Of a stretch of 7,174 bases of DNA, positions 1 to 6,115 are shown in pieces. The DNA is from Candidatus Cloacimonadota bacterium (lineage in GTDB: Bacteria > Cloacimonadota > Cloacimonadia > Cloacimonadales > Cloacimonadaceae). The stretch covers positions 1-7,174 of the forward strand of contig JALNXT010000077.1 of NCBI GenBank assembly GCA_023230245.1, given 5' to 3'. Within the stretch, counting starts at the first letter, position 1, and every line of letters starts with the position of its first letter. Under the pieces are notes generated by a model that was not told the DNA's origin, did not search any database, and saw only the letters and a list, made by a program, of their open reading frames with translations. The translations under genes and the position numbers were made by a program.

Positions 1-1
1 G

Positions 2-517
2 TGGGAAAATCCAGATCATTCCCTCCAGCTTTCTTTTACACAAGAGACCAGGGCAATGGATACTTTTTGGCGAACCCCGGTTAGCATCTCTGCAGCGAGT
101 GTTAATTGGAATACTAAAAGTGTTCAGTTGCATTCGGAGCTTGCACTCAGTTATTATCCCAAACACGGGTTAACCAAAGAGCATTTCAGCACCCTTTCTC
201 AGCTCGAACTGGGTATAAAACCAACGTTGCGAAGCTTTATATATGTAAACGCCGAATCCATACAGCTTGAGCCAAAGCAAAATGCACTCCAACATTTCCA
301 GACATCCTTTAGTTATGATATAGCGTCTTTCTCGCTTACTCCGGGCTTTACTCTTGACACTTATGATAAACAATCTACCCATAGCTATCACTTTCTTGCA
401 GAGTGGCGCATGGCAAAGCACCAAAGATTGGGGATATTTTACCGCTTGGAACAAAATAGCATTATCAAAAGCAGACACTTATTTGGGCTACAAGCAGAGC
501 TAAGCTATGGCATATAA
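2..517 (+). CDS. C-terminal part of a beta-strand-rich, probable outer membrane protein (5' end outside window)
   Basis: The reading frame is open from the window edge, so the 171 residues visible are the C-terminal part of a longer protein. The ATG at 56 is internal and need not be the start. I do not recognise the family. The sequence is a series of short stretches with alternating polar and hydrophobic/aromatic residues (for example VNWNTKSVQLHSELALSYY and HYS-type strands such as SYHFLAEWRM) separated by polar turns, the pattern of transmembrane beta-strands. The last strand, HLFGLQAELSYGI, is strand-like but does not end in the Phe or Trp common at the C-terminus of barrels. The 3' end overlaps the next gene by 11 bases, suggesting coupled translation with the deacetylase lipoprotein. 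An outer membrane barrel is the best guess; a periplasmic beta-rich protein is possible. Confidence 0.7.
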   Translation, partial: WENPDHSLQLSFTQETRAMDTFWRTPVSISAASVNWNTKSVQLHSELALSYYPKHGLTKEHFSTLSQLELGIKPTLRSFIYVNAESIQLEPKQNALQHFQTSFSYDIASFSLTPGFTLDTYDKQSTHSYHFLAEWRMAKHQRLGIFYRLEQNSIIKSRHLFGLQAELSYGI

Positions 518-1250
518 GTTCATTAGCACATTGTTGCTGCTAATATTACTGTTGCTTACGGTTTCGTGTAATTTGCTTACCAAGCCTCCGCAAGCTCCAC
601 CAATAATCGTCATCACTTTCGACGATCAGAACGCCAATGTGTTTTCTGTCGCGTTGCCCATCATGTCACAATATGGATATCGGGGCAGTTGCTTTGTGAA
701 TAGCGGCAAATTGGGGCAGAATGGCTTACTTAGTGTAGATGAGGTAAAATCTCTAAACAACCAATATAATTGGGAGATTGGCGGACATTCCCTAAATCAT
801 GAGCATCTTCCTCAGCAAAACTATCCGCAAGCAGAGCTTGCCATTGGCGATGACTTTAGATATCTACAAAATATTGGTGTTAACCCGATTTCATTCGCCA
901 TCCCTTTTGGTAATTGCCCTGCCGAGTATTATCCCATCCTTTTGCATTATTATCAGAATATCCGGGGAAGCATAGATTTTGCCATGTTTCAGCCGATTGA
1001 CAGGCACAGTTTGGGCTATTTCCCCTATCAAAACGGTTGGACTGCCTCCCTAATGAAGGAACGTATCAGGCGTGGTATCGTAAACCATGAAAGCCTTGTG
1101 GTACTTGGTTTTCATAGGATAGGCGATGCCTCCAGCTCATATGAAGACAATTGCCCGGCGAGTGTGTTTGCGGAAATCATCAATTATATCCACCAACTAG
1201 GCTTGGAAGTGTTACCACTATCTGAAGCTGTCGATAAGCTAAGCCATTAA
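507..1250 (+). CDS. Polysaccharide deacetylase (CE4 / NodB-like) lipoprotein
   Basis: Predicted carbohydrate de-N-acetylase or de-O-acetylase on the periplasmic side of a membrane. Residues 1-21 form a lipoprotein signal: short N-terminus with one Lys, a long Leu-rich core, then LTVSC with Cys21 as the likely lipidation site. The fold starts with strand IIVITFDD; Asp39 and Asp40 fit motif 1 (catalytic base and metal ligand). GGHSLNHEHL gives His94 and His98, the HxxxH metal-binding motif 2. FAIPFGN (130-136) is at motif 3 but lacks the usual Arg, having Ala131. LGFHRI places His203 as the motif 5 histidine. At 247 residues it is a single deacetylase domain with no extra C-terminal domain. There is no good SD before ATG 507, and the 11-base overlap with the preceding gene suggests coupling. 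The substrate (exopolysaccharide, peptidoglycan or other glycan) cannot be read from the sequence. Confidence 0.88.
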   Translation: MAYKFISTLLLLILLLLTVSCNLLTKPPQAPPIIVITFDDQNANVFSVALPIMSQYGYRGSCFVNSGKLGQNGLLSVDEVKSLNNQYNWEIGGHSLNHEHLPQQNYPQAELAIGDDFRYLQNIGVNPISFAIPFGNCPAEYYPILLHYYQNIRGSIDFAMFQPIDRHSLGYFPYQNGWTASLMKERIRRGIVNHESLVVLGFHRIGDASSSYEDNCPASVFAEIINYIHQLGLEVLPLSEAVDKLSH

Positions 1251-1259
1251 TAAAAGCAC

Positions 1260-1295
1260 ACAGTATGACACTGTAGCTGCACACGCCTCGTGTGC
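1260..1295 (+). terminator. Two consecutive hairpins after the deacetylase gene, possible terminator
   Basis: Ten bases after the stop codon ACAGT/ACTGT (1260-1264 and 1270-1274) form a 5-bp stem with loop ATGAC. Four bases later GCACACG/CGTGTGC (1279-1285 and 1289-1295) form a perfect 7-bp, GC-rich stem with loop CCT. The following bases (TAACTATGCTTGTTT) are only loosely T-rich, so this is a weak candidate for an intrinsic terminator. It may instead be a 3' processing or stability element. Its position directly after a gene end and before a promoter-like region supports a 3' end function. Confidence 0.4.
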
Positions 1296-1348
1296 TAACT
1301 ATGCTTGTTTATCCGAAACAGAAACAAACCCCTTCTGAAGCGGTGTTG

Positions 1349-1388
1349 ATCGGGTGTTAACCCGATTAGATCCCGATCAGATCCCGAT
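1349..1388. repeat. CCCGAT tandem repeat with 11-base period, overlapped by an inverted repeat
   Basis: CCCGAT occurs at 1361, 1372 and 1383, exactly 11 bases apart. Units one and two differ at one position (CCCGATTAGAT, CCCGATCAGAT) and the third is diverged (CCCGATGAACT). AGATCCCGAT is a direct repeat at 1368-1377 and 1379-1388. The first CCCGAT is also the right arm of a perfect inverted repeat, ATCGGGT at 1349-1355 and ACCCGAT at 1360-1366 with loop GTTA; the left arm could equally pair with the later copies. It lies about 160 bases upstream of the threonine dehydrogenase start. It could be a protein-binding array with sites on one DNA face, or a fragment of a dispersed intergenic repeat. 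Confidence 0.6.
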
Positions 1389-1479
1389 GAACTCCGTTGC
1401 GGATGTCCAAGGAACTACTTCAAATGTCCATAATGAGCTATATAAGTTATCTAAAGTAATGGCTGCACGAAATAAAGAG

Positions 1480-1507
1480 TTGACAAGCCTCCCCAGATGA
1501 AAATAAA
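1480..1507 (+). promoter_or_regulatory. Possible sigma-70-type promoter for the threonine dehydrogenase operon
   Basis: A perfect TTGACA (1480-1485) is followed after 16 bases by AATAAA (1502-1507), four of six matches to TATAAT, in a locally AT-rich stretch. The 16-base spacer equals that of the better promoter at 6050-6077. The predicted transcript would begin near 1515 and leave a short leader before the start at 1550. The weak -10 box lowers confidence; TAGAAT at 1516-1521 and 1534-1539 are alternative -10-like boxes but lack a matching -35. Confidence 0.4.
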
Positions 1508-1539
1508 TGGAACTCTAGAATAAAAATAACTGATAGAAT

Positions 1540-1543
1540 GGAG
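1540..1543 (+). promoter_or_regulatory. Ribosome binding site GGAG favouring the GTG start of tdh
   Basis: GGAG at 1540-1543 lies six bases before GTG 1550 and is well placed for it. The alternative in-frame ATG at 1538 overlaps this site and has no purine-rich SD upstream (preceding bases are AACTGATAGA). Starting at GTG also gives the expected N-terminus MKNILVLGAAGQIG, with the first beta-strand of the Rossmann fold beginning at residue 3. Confidence 0.65.
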
Positions 1544-1549
1544 TATCGT

Positions 1550-2497
1550 GTGAAAAACATCTTAGTTTTAGGCGCTGCCGGACAAATTGGTTCGGAACTT
1601 GTACCCTATCTCAGAAACATTTATGGCAATCATGCCGTAGTCGCAGCTTATCGCAGCACCCCGCTTCCTGAAGCAATTATGGAGAGTGGACCCTGTGAAA
1701 ATATGGATGCTTTGGAAGCTGCTAAGCTTCATGAAATTGTGAAAAAACACAAGATCGATAGCATTATCAATCTGGTTGCCGTGCTTTCTGCCAAGGGTGA
1801 AGGAAATCCTCCCCTTGCTTGGAAGATAAATATGGAAAGTCAGCTTAACGCTCTGGAAGTGATGCGTGAAGTTAAGGGAGCGGTGTTTACGCCTTCTTCC
1901 ATCGGTGCTTTTGGACCTACCACTCCCATGGATAATACTCCGCAAGACACTTTAATGCGTCCTTCCACAGTTTATGGCATCTCTAAGGTTGCCGCTGAGC
2001 TTTTAGCCGATTATTATCACCTGAAGTTCGGTGTGGATGCACGTGGTGTGCGTTATCCCGGGATAATATCGAACGTTACCCTTCCCGGTGGCGGAACTAC
2101 CGATTACGCCGTGGAGATTTACTACGAAGCCATTAAGAGCAAGAGCTACACCTGTAACCTTGGCGCTGGCACCTTTTTGGACATGATGTATATGCCCGAC
2201 GCTCTGCGTGCCTGCGTGGAAATTATGGAAGCAGATCCCTCCAAGCTTATTCATCGCAATTGCTTCAACGTAACTGCCATGAGCTTCGATCCCGAAATGA
2301 TTAGCGCCGAAATCAAAAAACACATCCCCGAGTTCCGCATGGAATATAAAGTAGATCCAATCAAGCAAGCTATCGCCAATAGTTGGCCTAATTCCATGGA
2401 TCAAACCAGTGCCCAACAAGAATGGAACTGGAAGCCTGAGTATAATCTTAAGAGCATGACAGAGGATATGCTAAAAGTCCTCGCCAAAAAGCTGTAA
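1550..2497 (+). CDS. tdh: L-threonine 3-dehydrogenase, short-chain (SDR, UDP-galactose-epimerase-like) type
   Basis: Oxidises L-threonine to 2-amino-3-oxobutyrate, which 2-amino-3-oxobutyrate CoA ligase can split to glycine and acetyl-CoA; cytoplasmic. With GTG as start it is 315 residues, normal for the extended-SDR TDH family. GAAGQIG (8-14) is the GxxGxxG dinucleotide motif. The catalytic triad is Ser116/Ser117 in PSSIGAFGP, Tyr142 and Lys146 in VYGISK. Family signatures are LSAKGEGNP (79-87), RYPGIIS, GGGTTDYAVEIYYEAI, MMYMPDA and the late SWPNSMD segment; together they separate TDH from sugar epimerases. The end of beta-strand 2 reads VVAAYRS: Tyr34 replaces the Asp that normally binds the adenine ribose of NAD. 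First gene of a probable four-gene operon; no kbl is visible nearby. ATG 1538 is an alternative start adding four residues. Confidence 0.92.
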   Translation: MKNILVLGAAGQIGSELVPYLRNIYGNHAVVAAYRSTPLPEAIMESGPCENMDALEAAKLHEIVKKHKIDSIINLVAVLSAKGEGNPPLAWKINMESQLNALEVMREVKGAVFTPSSIGAFGPTTPMDNTPQDTLMRPSTVYGISKVAAELLADYYHLKFGVDARGVRYPGIISNVTLPGGGTTDYAVEIYYEAIKSKSYTCNLGAGTFLDMMYMPDALRACVEIMEADPSKLIHRNCFNVTAMSFDPEMISAEIKKHIPEFRMEYKVDPIKQAIANSWPNSMDQTSAQQEWNWKPEYNLKSMTEDMLKVLAKKL

Positions 2498-2503
2498 AAC
2501 AAG

Positions 2504-3496
2504 ATGATCAGGATAGGAGTTGTTGGCGTTGGCCACCTGGGACAGCACCATGCCCGCAAGTTTCAGAGCATCGAAGGTGCTTGTTTAGCGGGGATTTACG
2601 ATCGCAACCAAGCCCGTGCCGATGAAATAGCCAAAAAGCTGGATACCAAGGCATTCCCAAGCTATGAAGCTCTGCTCGATGCATGTGATGCCATCGATAT
2701 CGCTGCCACCACCACCGCTCATTACGAGCTGGCAAAACCGGCTTTATTGGCTGGAAAGCATATCTTTCTGGAAAAGCCGATTACCAGCGAACTGAGCCAG
2801 GCAGAAGAACTGCTTGCTTTGGCGGAACAGCGTAAGTTGATTATCCAAGTGGGGCATATTGAGCGTTTCAACCCCGTTATCCTGAATATAGAACATGAAA
2901 TAGGTGAGCCGATGTTTATCGAATCGCACCGGCTCTCCACTTTTCACCACCGCGGTACGGATGTGCCTGTGGTGTTGGATTTGATGATTCACGATATCGA
3001 TCTCATCCTCAGTTTTGTGCATAGTCCGGTTACCGAAATACGTGCCAGCGGAGTGAATATTCTCACTCCCAGTATCGATATTGCCAATGCTCGGATAGAG
3101 TTTGCCAATGGCGCAATTGCCAATGTTACCTCTTCCCGCGTGTCCATGAAACAAGAGCGTAAAATACGTTTTTTCCAGAGGGATAGCTATATCTCAATGG
3201 ATTTTGTGGCGAAGCAGGTGCGCATCATGAAGAAATCTGCCAATATCATGCAGTTTCTTCCCCAATTACTGATGGGTTCCACGGATATTAAACCAGAACA
3301 ACTGGTGGATGTGCAAGCCATCGATGTGAGCGATAGCCCCAAAGATGCGCTTACCATGGAACTGGAATCCTTTGTGGCGTGTATCATTAACAACACCAAA
3401 CCGATCGTAGATGGCGTTGCGGGTACTAGAGCATTGGATATTGCCCTAAAGATTATTAAACAAATTCAGACCAAGAACCAAGCAATGAAGAAATAG
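2504..3496 (+). CDS. Gfo/Idh/MocA family NAD-dependent oxidoreductase, GnnA-like (possible UDP-GlcNAc 3-dehydrogenase)
   Basis: Cytoplasmic pyridine-nucleotide oxidoreductase of 330 residues, a typical length. The N-terminal Rossmann domain has GVVGVGHLG (Gly8, Gly10, Gly13) and Asp33 at the end of strand 2, favouring NAD. EKP at 90-92 carries the conserved Lys91. GHIERFNP (117-124) opens the C-terminal substrate domain and DLMIHD (159-164) has the His163/Asp164 pair typical of the catalytic helix. The combination of GHLGQHHA, HIERFNP, HRLSTF, RGTDV and VLDLMIHDID recalls the subgroup found in lipid A (lpx) clusters and the GnnA enzymes that oxidise UDP-GlcNAc at C3; this comes from memory of the family. 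No GnnB-type aminotransferase or lpx gene is in the window. It starts six bases after the tdh stop with only a weak SD, so translation is probably coupled. Family certain, substrate uncertain. Confidence 0.88.
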   Translation: MIRIGVVGVGHLGQHHARKFQSIEGACLAGIYDRNQARADEIAKKLDTKAFPSYEALLDACDAIDIAATTTAHYELAKPALLAGKHIFLEKPITSELSQAEELLALAEQRKLIIQVGHIERFNPVILNIEHEIGEPMFIESHRLSTFHHRGTDVPVVLDLMIHDIDLILSFVHSPVTEIRASGVNILTPSIDIANARIEFANGAIANVTSSRVSMKQERKIRFFQRDSYISMDFVAKQVRIMKKSANIMQFLPQLLMGSTDIKPEQLVDVQAIDVSDSPKDALTMELESFVACIINNTKPIVDGVAGTRALDIALKIIKQIQTKNQAMKK

Positions 3497-3505
3497 GAAA
3501 GCATT

Positions 3506-4801
3506 ATGAAGCAAGTGTTTGTAAAAGATATTGCCCAACACTTAGGTGAGGAAATCTGTTTAAAGGGATGGGTACGCAATATCCGTCACAGCGGAAAACT
3601 GGTATTCATCATCCTTCGCGATGGCACTGGCGAAATTCAGAGCGTAGCATTCAAACCAGATTTGGAAGAAGAGACTTTCGAAAGAGCCAAGCGTCTTACG
3701 CTGGAATCATCCCTCATCCTTACGGGAATCGCCAAACCTCACCAAAAGCTAGAAAATCAATTTGAGCTGGCGATTAGCGGGGTGGATGTGTTCCAACTGG
3801 CAGAAGAATACCCGATCGGTAAAAAAGAACACGGACCAGATTTCCTGCTCTCCAATCGTCATCTCTGGATTCGTTCGTCCAAACAGTGGGCAATCCTAAG
3901 AATAAGGCACACAGTATATTATGCCATCTGCGAGTATCTGAATAACAACAGCTTTTTCCGTTTCGATTCCCCTATTTTAACGCCCAATGCCTGCGAAGGT
4001 ACCACCACTTTATTCGATTTGGAATACTTCGACGAAGGCAAGGCATACCTCTCACAATCGGGTCAATTATATCTAGAAACGGGTATTATGAGCCTGGGTA
4101 GAGTTTATGATTTTGGTCCCGTATTCCGCGCTGAACGCTCTAAAACCAGAAAGCACTTAACCGAGTTTTGGATGATGGACGCGGAAGCTGCATGGGTAGA
4201 ACATGACGAAAACATGCAGATTCAGGAGGAGCTAATCCGCCTTGTGATACGCACCGTCTTAGATAAATGTGATTCCGAGCTTGATATTCTGGAAAGGGAT
4301 AAAGTGGCTCTAAGGGCTGCGGATGCTCCCTTCAAACGCATGACCCACTATGAGACGATTGAGTATCTGCGTGCCAAAGGCAGTGAGATTACCCATGGCA
4401 GCGATTTGGGTGCCCAAGATGAAGCGATGCTTACCGAAGATTCACCTGTCCCTGTGTTTATCGAACGCTGGCCCAAGGAAATTAAGGCTTTTTACATGAA
4501 GAGAGACCCGCTTGATCCTAACCTGGTGCTTGGTAACGATTTAATCGCGCCTGAAGGGTTTGGCGAGATAATTGGTGGAAGCCAGCGTGAAGACGATCAC
4601 GATTTATTATTAGCCCGCATGGAAGCAGAGAAAATGCCCATAGCGGATTACCAATGGTTTTTAGACTTACGCAAGTACGGATCTGTGCCCCATAGTGGCT
4701 TTGGCATAGGTTTGGAACGGCTGGTAACTTGGATGAGCGGAATACATCATATTAGAGAGACAATACCTTTCCCCAGAATGATTTACCGCATATATCCCTA
4801 A
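3506..4801 (+). CDS. asnS: Asparaginyl-tRNA synthetase
   Basis: Attaches asparagine to tRNA-Asn; cytoplasmic class IIb synthetase. At 431 residues it matches the compact Bacillus-type AsnRS. The N-terminal OB-fold anticodon-binding domain covers about residues 15-100 (GWVRNIRHSGKLVFIILRDGTG). The linker EYPIGKKEHGPDFLL leads into the catalytic domain. Class II motif 2 is FRAERSKTRKHLTEFWMMDAE at about 207-227, where the absence of the AspRS-type insertion and the RKHLTEFWM form indicate AsnRS. Motif 3 is GFGIGLERL (398-406) with Arg405. The end ETIPFPRMIYRIYP is characteristic of the family. Start ATG 3506 has AGGAAAG (3495-3501) five bly-spaced bases upstream-range, overlapping the stop codon of the preceding gene. 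It implies direct asparagine charging rather than only the amidotransferase route. It looks intact. Confidence 0.97.
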   Translation: MKQVFVKDIAQHLGEEICLKGWVRNIRHSGKLVFIILRDGTGEIQSVAFKPDLEEETFERAKRLTLESSLILTGIAKPHQKLENQFELAISGVDVFQLAEEYPIGKKEHGPDFLLSNRHLWIRSSKQWAILRIRHTVYYAICEYLNNNSFFRFDSPILTPNACEGTTTLFDLEYFDEGKAYLSQSGQLYLETGIMSLGRVYDFGPVFRAERSKTRKHLTEFWMMDAEAAWVEHDENMQIQEELIRLVIRTVLDKCDSELDILERDKVALRAADAPFKRMTHYETIEYLRAKGSEITHGSDLGAQDEAMLTEDSPVPVFIERWPKEIKAFYMKRDPLDPNLVLGNDLIAPEGFGEIIGGSQREDDHDLLLARMEAEKMPIADYQWFLDLRKYGSVPHSGFGIGLERLVTWMSGIHHIRETIPFPRMIYRIYP

Positions 4802-4838
4802 CCCTAAAATAAGAACAGAGAATGGAAGGAGAACCTCA

Positions 4839-6053
4839 ATGATAAATAACTATCTATCGCAAACCACAAAAGTGATGAAATCGTCCCTGATACGTGAATT
4901 GGTGGCAACCACCAAGAACGTGCCTGGGCTTATCTCCTTTGCGGGGGGATTCCCCAGTCCTGCTACTTTCCCCAAGGATATACTTAGCAAGCTTTACGGC
5001 GAAGTAGTAGCCGAAGAAGGCAGGGATGTTCTGCAATATGGCTCCAGCGAGGGCGACAATTTCCTAAAAAGTGAGCTGCTTAAATGGGAAGGTTATGGTG
5101 ATCTTAATCAGGATAATATGATAATCACCGTTGGTGCCACCAACGCGATCTACTACATGACCAGAGCACTGATCGATGAGGGAGATGTGATTCTCTGCGA
5201 AGCCCCCAGTTTTCTTGGCTCCTTGGTTGCCTTCGATGCCTTAGGAGCGGATGTGCAAGGCATACCGATGGATGCGGAAGGTTTAGATTTGCACAAGATG
5301 ATGGAGAAGGTGAAACAGCTTCGTGAGAATGGCAAGAAGATCAAGTTTCTCTATACTATCCCTGATTTCCAGAATCCCGCGGGTGTATCCATGAGCTTGG
5401 CTCGCCGTCATGAGCTGCTTAATTATTGTGAAGCCGAAGGCATTCTGGTGATGGAAGATAACCCCTATTCAAGGTTACGTTTCAGTGGGGAAGTGCTTCC
5501 CACCTTATTCAGAATCGCCCACGAAGAGATGAAGAACAGCTATTTGGTAACAGAGATCATCTCGTTTTCTAAGATACTGGGCCCTGGTATGCGTGTCGCT
5601 TATGCCAAGGGAGACGCCACTTTAATCAATAAAATGGTCTCCTGGCAACAGAAGGTGAATGTTTGCCCAGATTGCGTTACCGAGCGGGTTGCGGCGAAGT
5701 TTTTGGCAGGGGGCTATATGAACCCTCACATCCAAAGTATTTGCGACTTTTACAAACCCTATTTGGCTAAAATGCTTGATTCCCTTAGCGTTAATATGCC
5801 ACCATACGTGCAATGGACAACGCCTAGCGGCGGTATTTTCATCTGGCTGTGGCTGCCCGAAGATATGAACGCCGACAAGCTTTTCTTCCAAGCCAAAGAA
5901 CACCTGGTTACTTTTATTCCGGGCAGTAAATTCTACCCCGAAGGTCAGGAAAAGTTTAACTGCTTAAGACTCAATTACACCTATTCCAGCCTGGAACAAA
6001 TCGAGACAGGGATAGAACGTCTTGCCGGGCTGATTAAGTCCATCTATGCTTGA
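4839..6053 (+). CDS. Class I PLP-dependent aminotransferase, LysN / 2-aminoadipate type
   Basis: Cytoplasmic transaminase of fold type I, 404 residues, without the N-terminal winged-helix of MocR regulators. The N-terminus SFAGGFPSPATFP (33-45) is the substrate-gate segment of the LysN/KAT II group. Lys245 in SFSKILGPGMR is the Schiff-base lysine. Asn179 (QNPAG), Asp207 and Tyr210 (EDNPY) and Arg252 are cofactor contacts; Arg377 in CLRLNY should bind the substrate carboxylate. The usual Gly after MRx is Ala254. Members of this group transaminate 2-aminoadipate, branched-chain or aromatic amino acids and often have broad specificity, so the substrate is left open. A strong SD, AAGGAG at 4826-4831, lies seven bases before ATG 4839. 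It follows asnS by 37 bases with no visible terminator, so it is probably the last gene of the operon. Confidence 0.92.
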   Translation: MINNYLSQTTKVMKSSLIRELVATTKNVPGLISFAGGFPSPATFPKDILSKLYGEVVAEEGRDVLQYGSSEGDNFLKSELLKWEGYGDLNQDNMIITVGATNAIYYMTRALIDEGDVILCEAPSFLGSLVAFDALGADVQGIPMDAEGLDLHKMMEKVKQLRENGKKIKFLYTIPDFQNPAGVSMSLARRHELLNYCEAEGILVMEDNPYSRLRFSGEVLPTLFRIAHEEMKNSYLVTEIISFSKILGPGMRVAYAKGDATLINKMVSWQQKVNVCPDCVTERVAAKFLAGGYMNPHIQSICDFYKPYLAKMLDSLSVNMPPYVQWTTPSGGIFIWLWLPEDMNADKLFFQAKEHLVTFIPGSKFYPEGQEKFNCLRLNYTYSSLEQIETGIERLAGLIKSIYA

Positions 6054-6077
6054 CAATAGCGTATTTTCGCTTATATT
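6050..6077 (+). promoter_or_regulatory. Sigma-70-type promoter overlapping the aminotransferase stop codon
   Basis: TTGACA at 6050-6055 matches the -35 consensus perfectly and contains the TGA stop codon (6051-6053) of the aminotransferase. After a 16-base spacer TATATT at 6072-6077 matches five of six -10 bases. Transcription should start near 6084, giving a leader of about 30 bases that contains a small hairpin (AGAGT 6082-6086, ACTCT 6092-6096) and AAGGAG (6102-6107), eight bases before ATG 6116. No terminator separates it from the upstream operon, so read-through is also possible. Confidence 0.75.
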
Positions 6078-6115
6078 CTAAAGAGTGTAGTACTCTCGAT
6101 TAAGGAGATAGAAAC

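Noticed and set aside
1349..1388. Possible short CRISPR-like array
   Set aside because: The repeat unit is only 11 bases, directly abutting, with no spacers of 30 bases or more and no cas gene nearby.
1251..1549. Possible riboswitch or T-box leader before the tdh operon
   Set aside because: No T-box motif, specifier hairpin or recognisable riboswitch core is seen, and the predicted promoter at 1480-1507 would leave only a short leader.
2003..2419. 138-codon open frame on the - strand inside the threonine dehydrogenase gene
   Set aside because: It lies entirely within a gene with clear family motifs, has no recognisable domain or SD context, and is explained by codon bias of the sense strand.
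2744..3154. 136-codon - strand frame opposite the Gfo/Idh/MocA gene, and other - strand frames in the window
   Set aside because: All are antisense shadows of well-supported + strand genes; none shows a plausible protein family, signal peptide or independent promoter.
3568..3765. 65-codon + strand frame within asnS
   Set aside because: Out-of-frame shadow of the conserved OB-fold region of AsnRS.
4839..6053. Reading the aminotransferase as the GnnB partner of the GnnA-like gene
   Set aside because: Its motifs (GGFPSP, SFSKILGPGMR) are of the class I LysN/KAT II type, whereas GnnB belongs to the DegT/DnrJ/EryC1 family.
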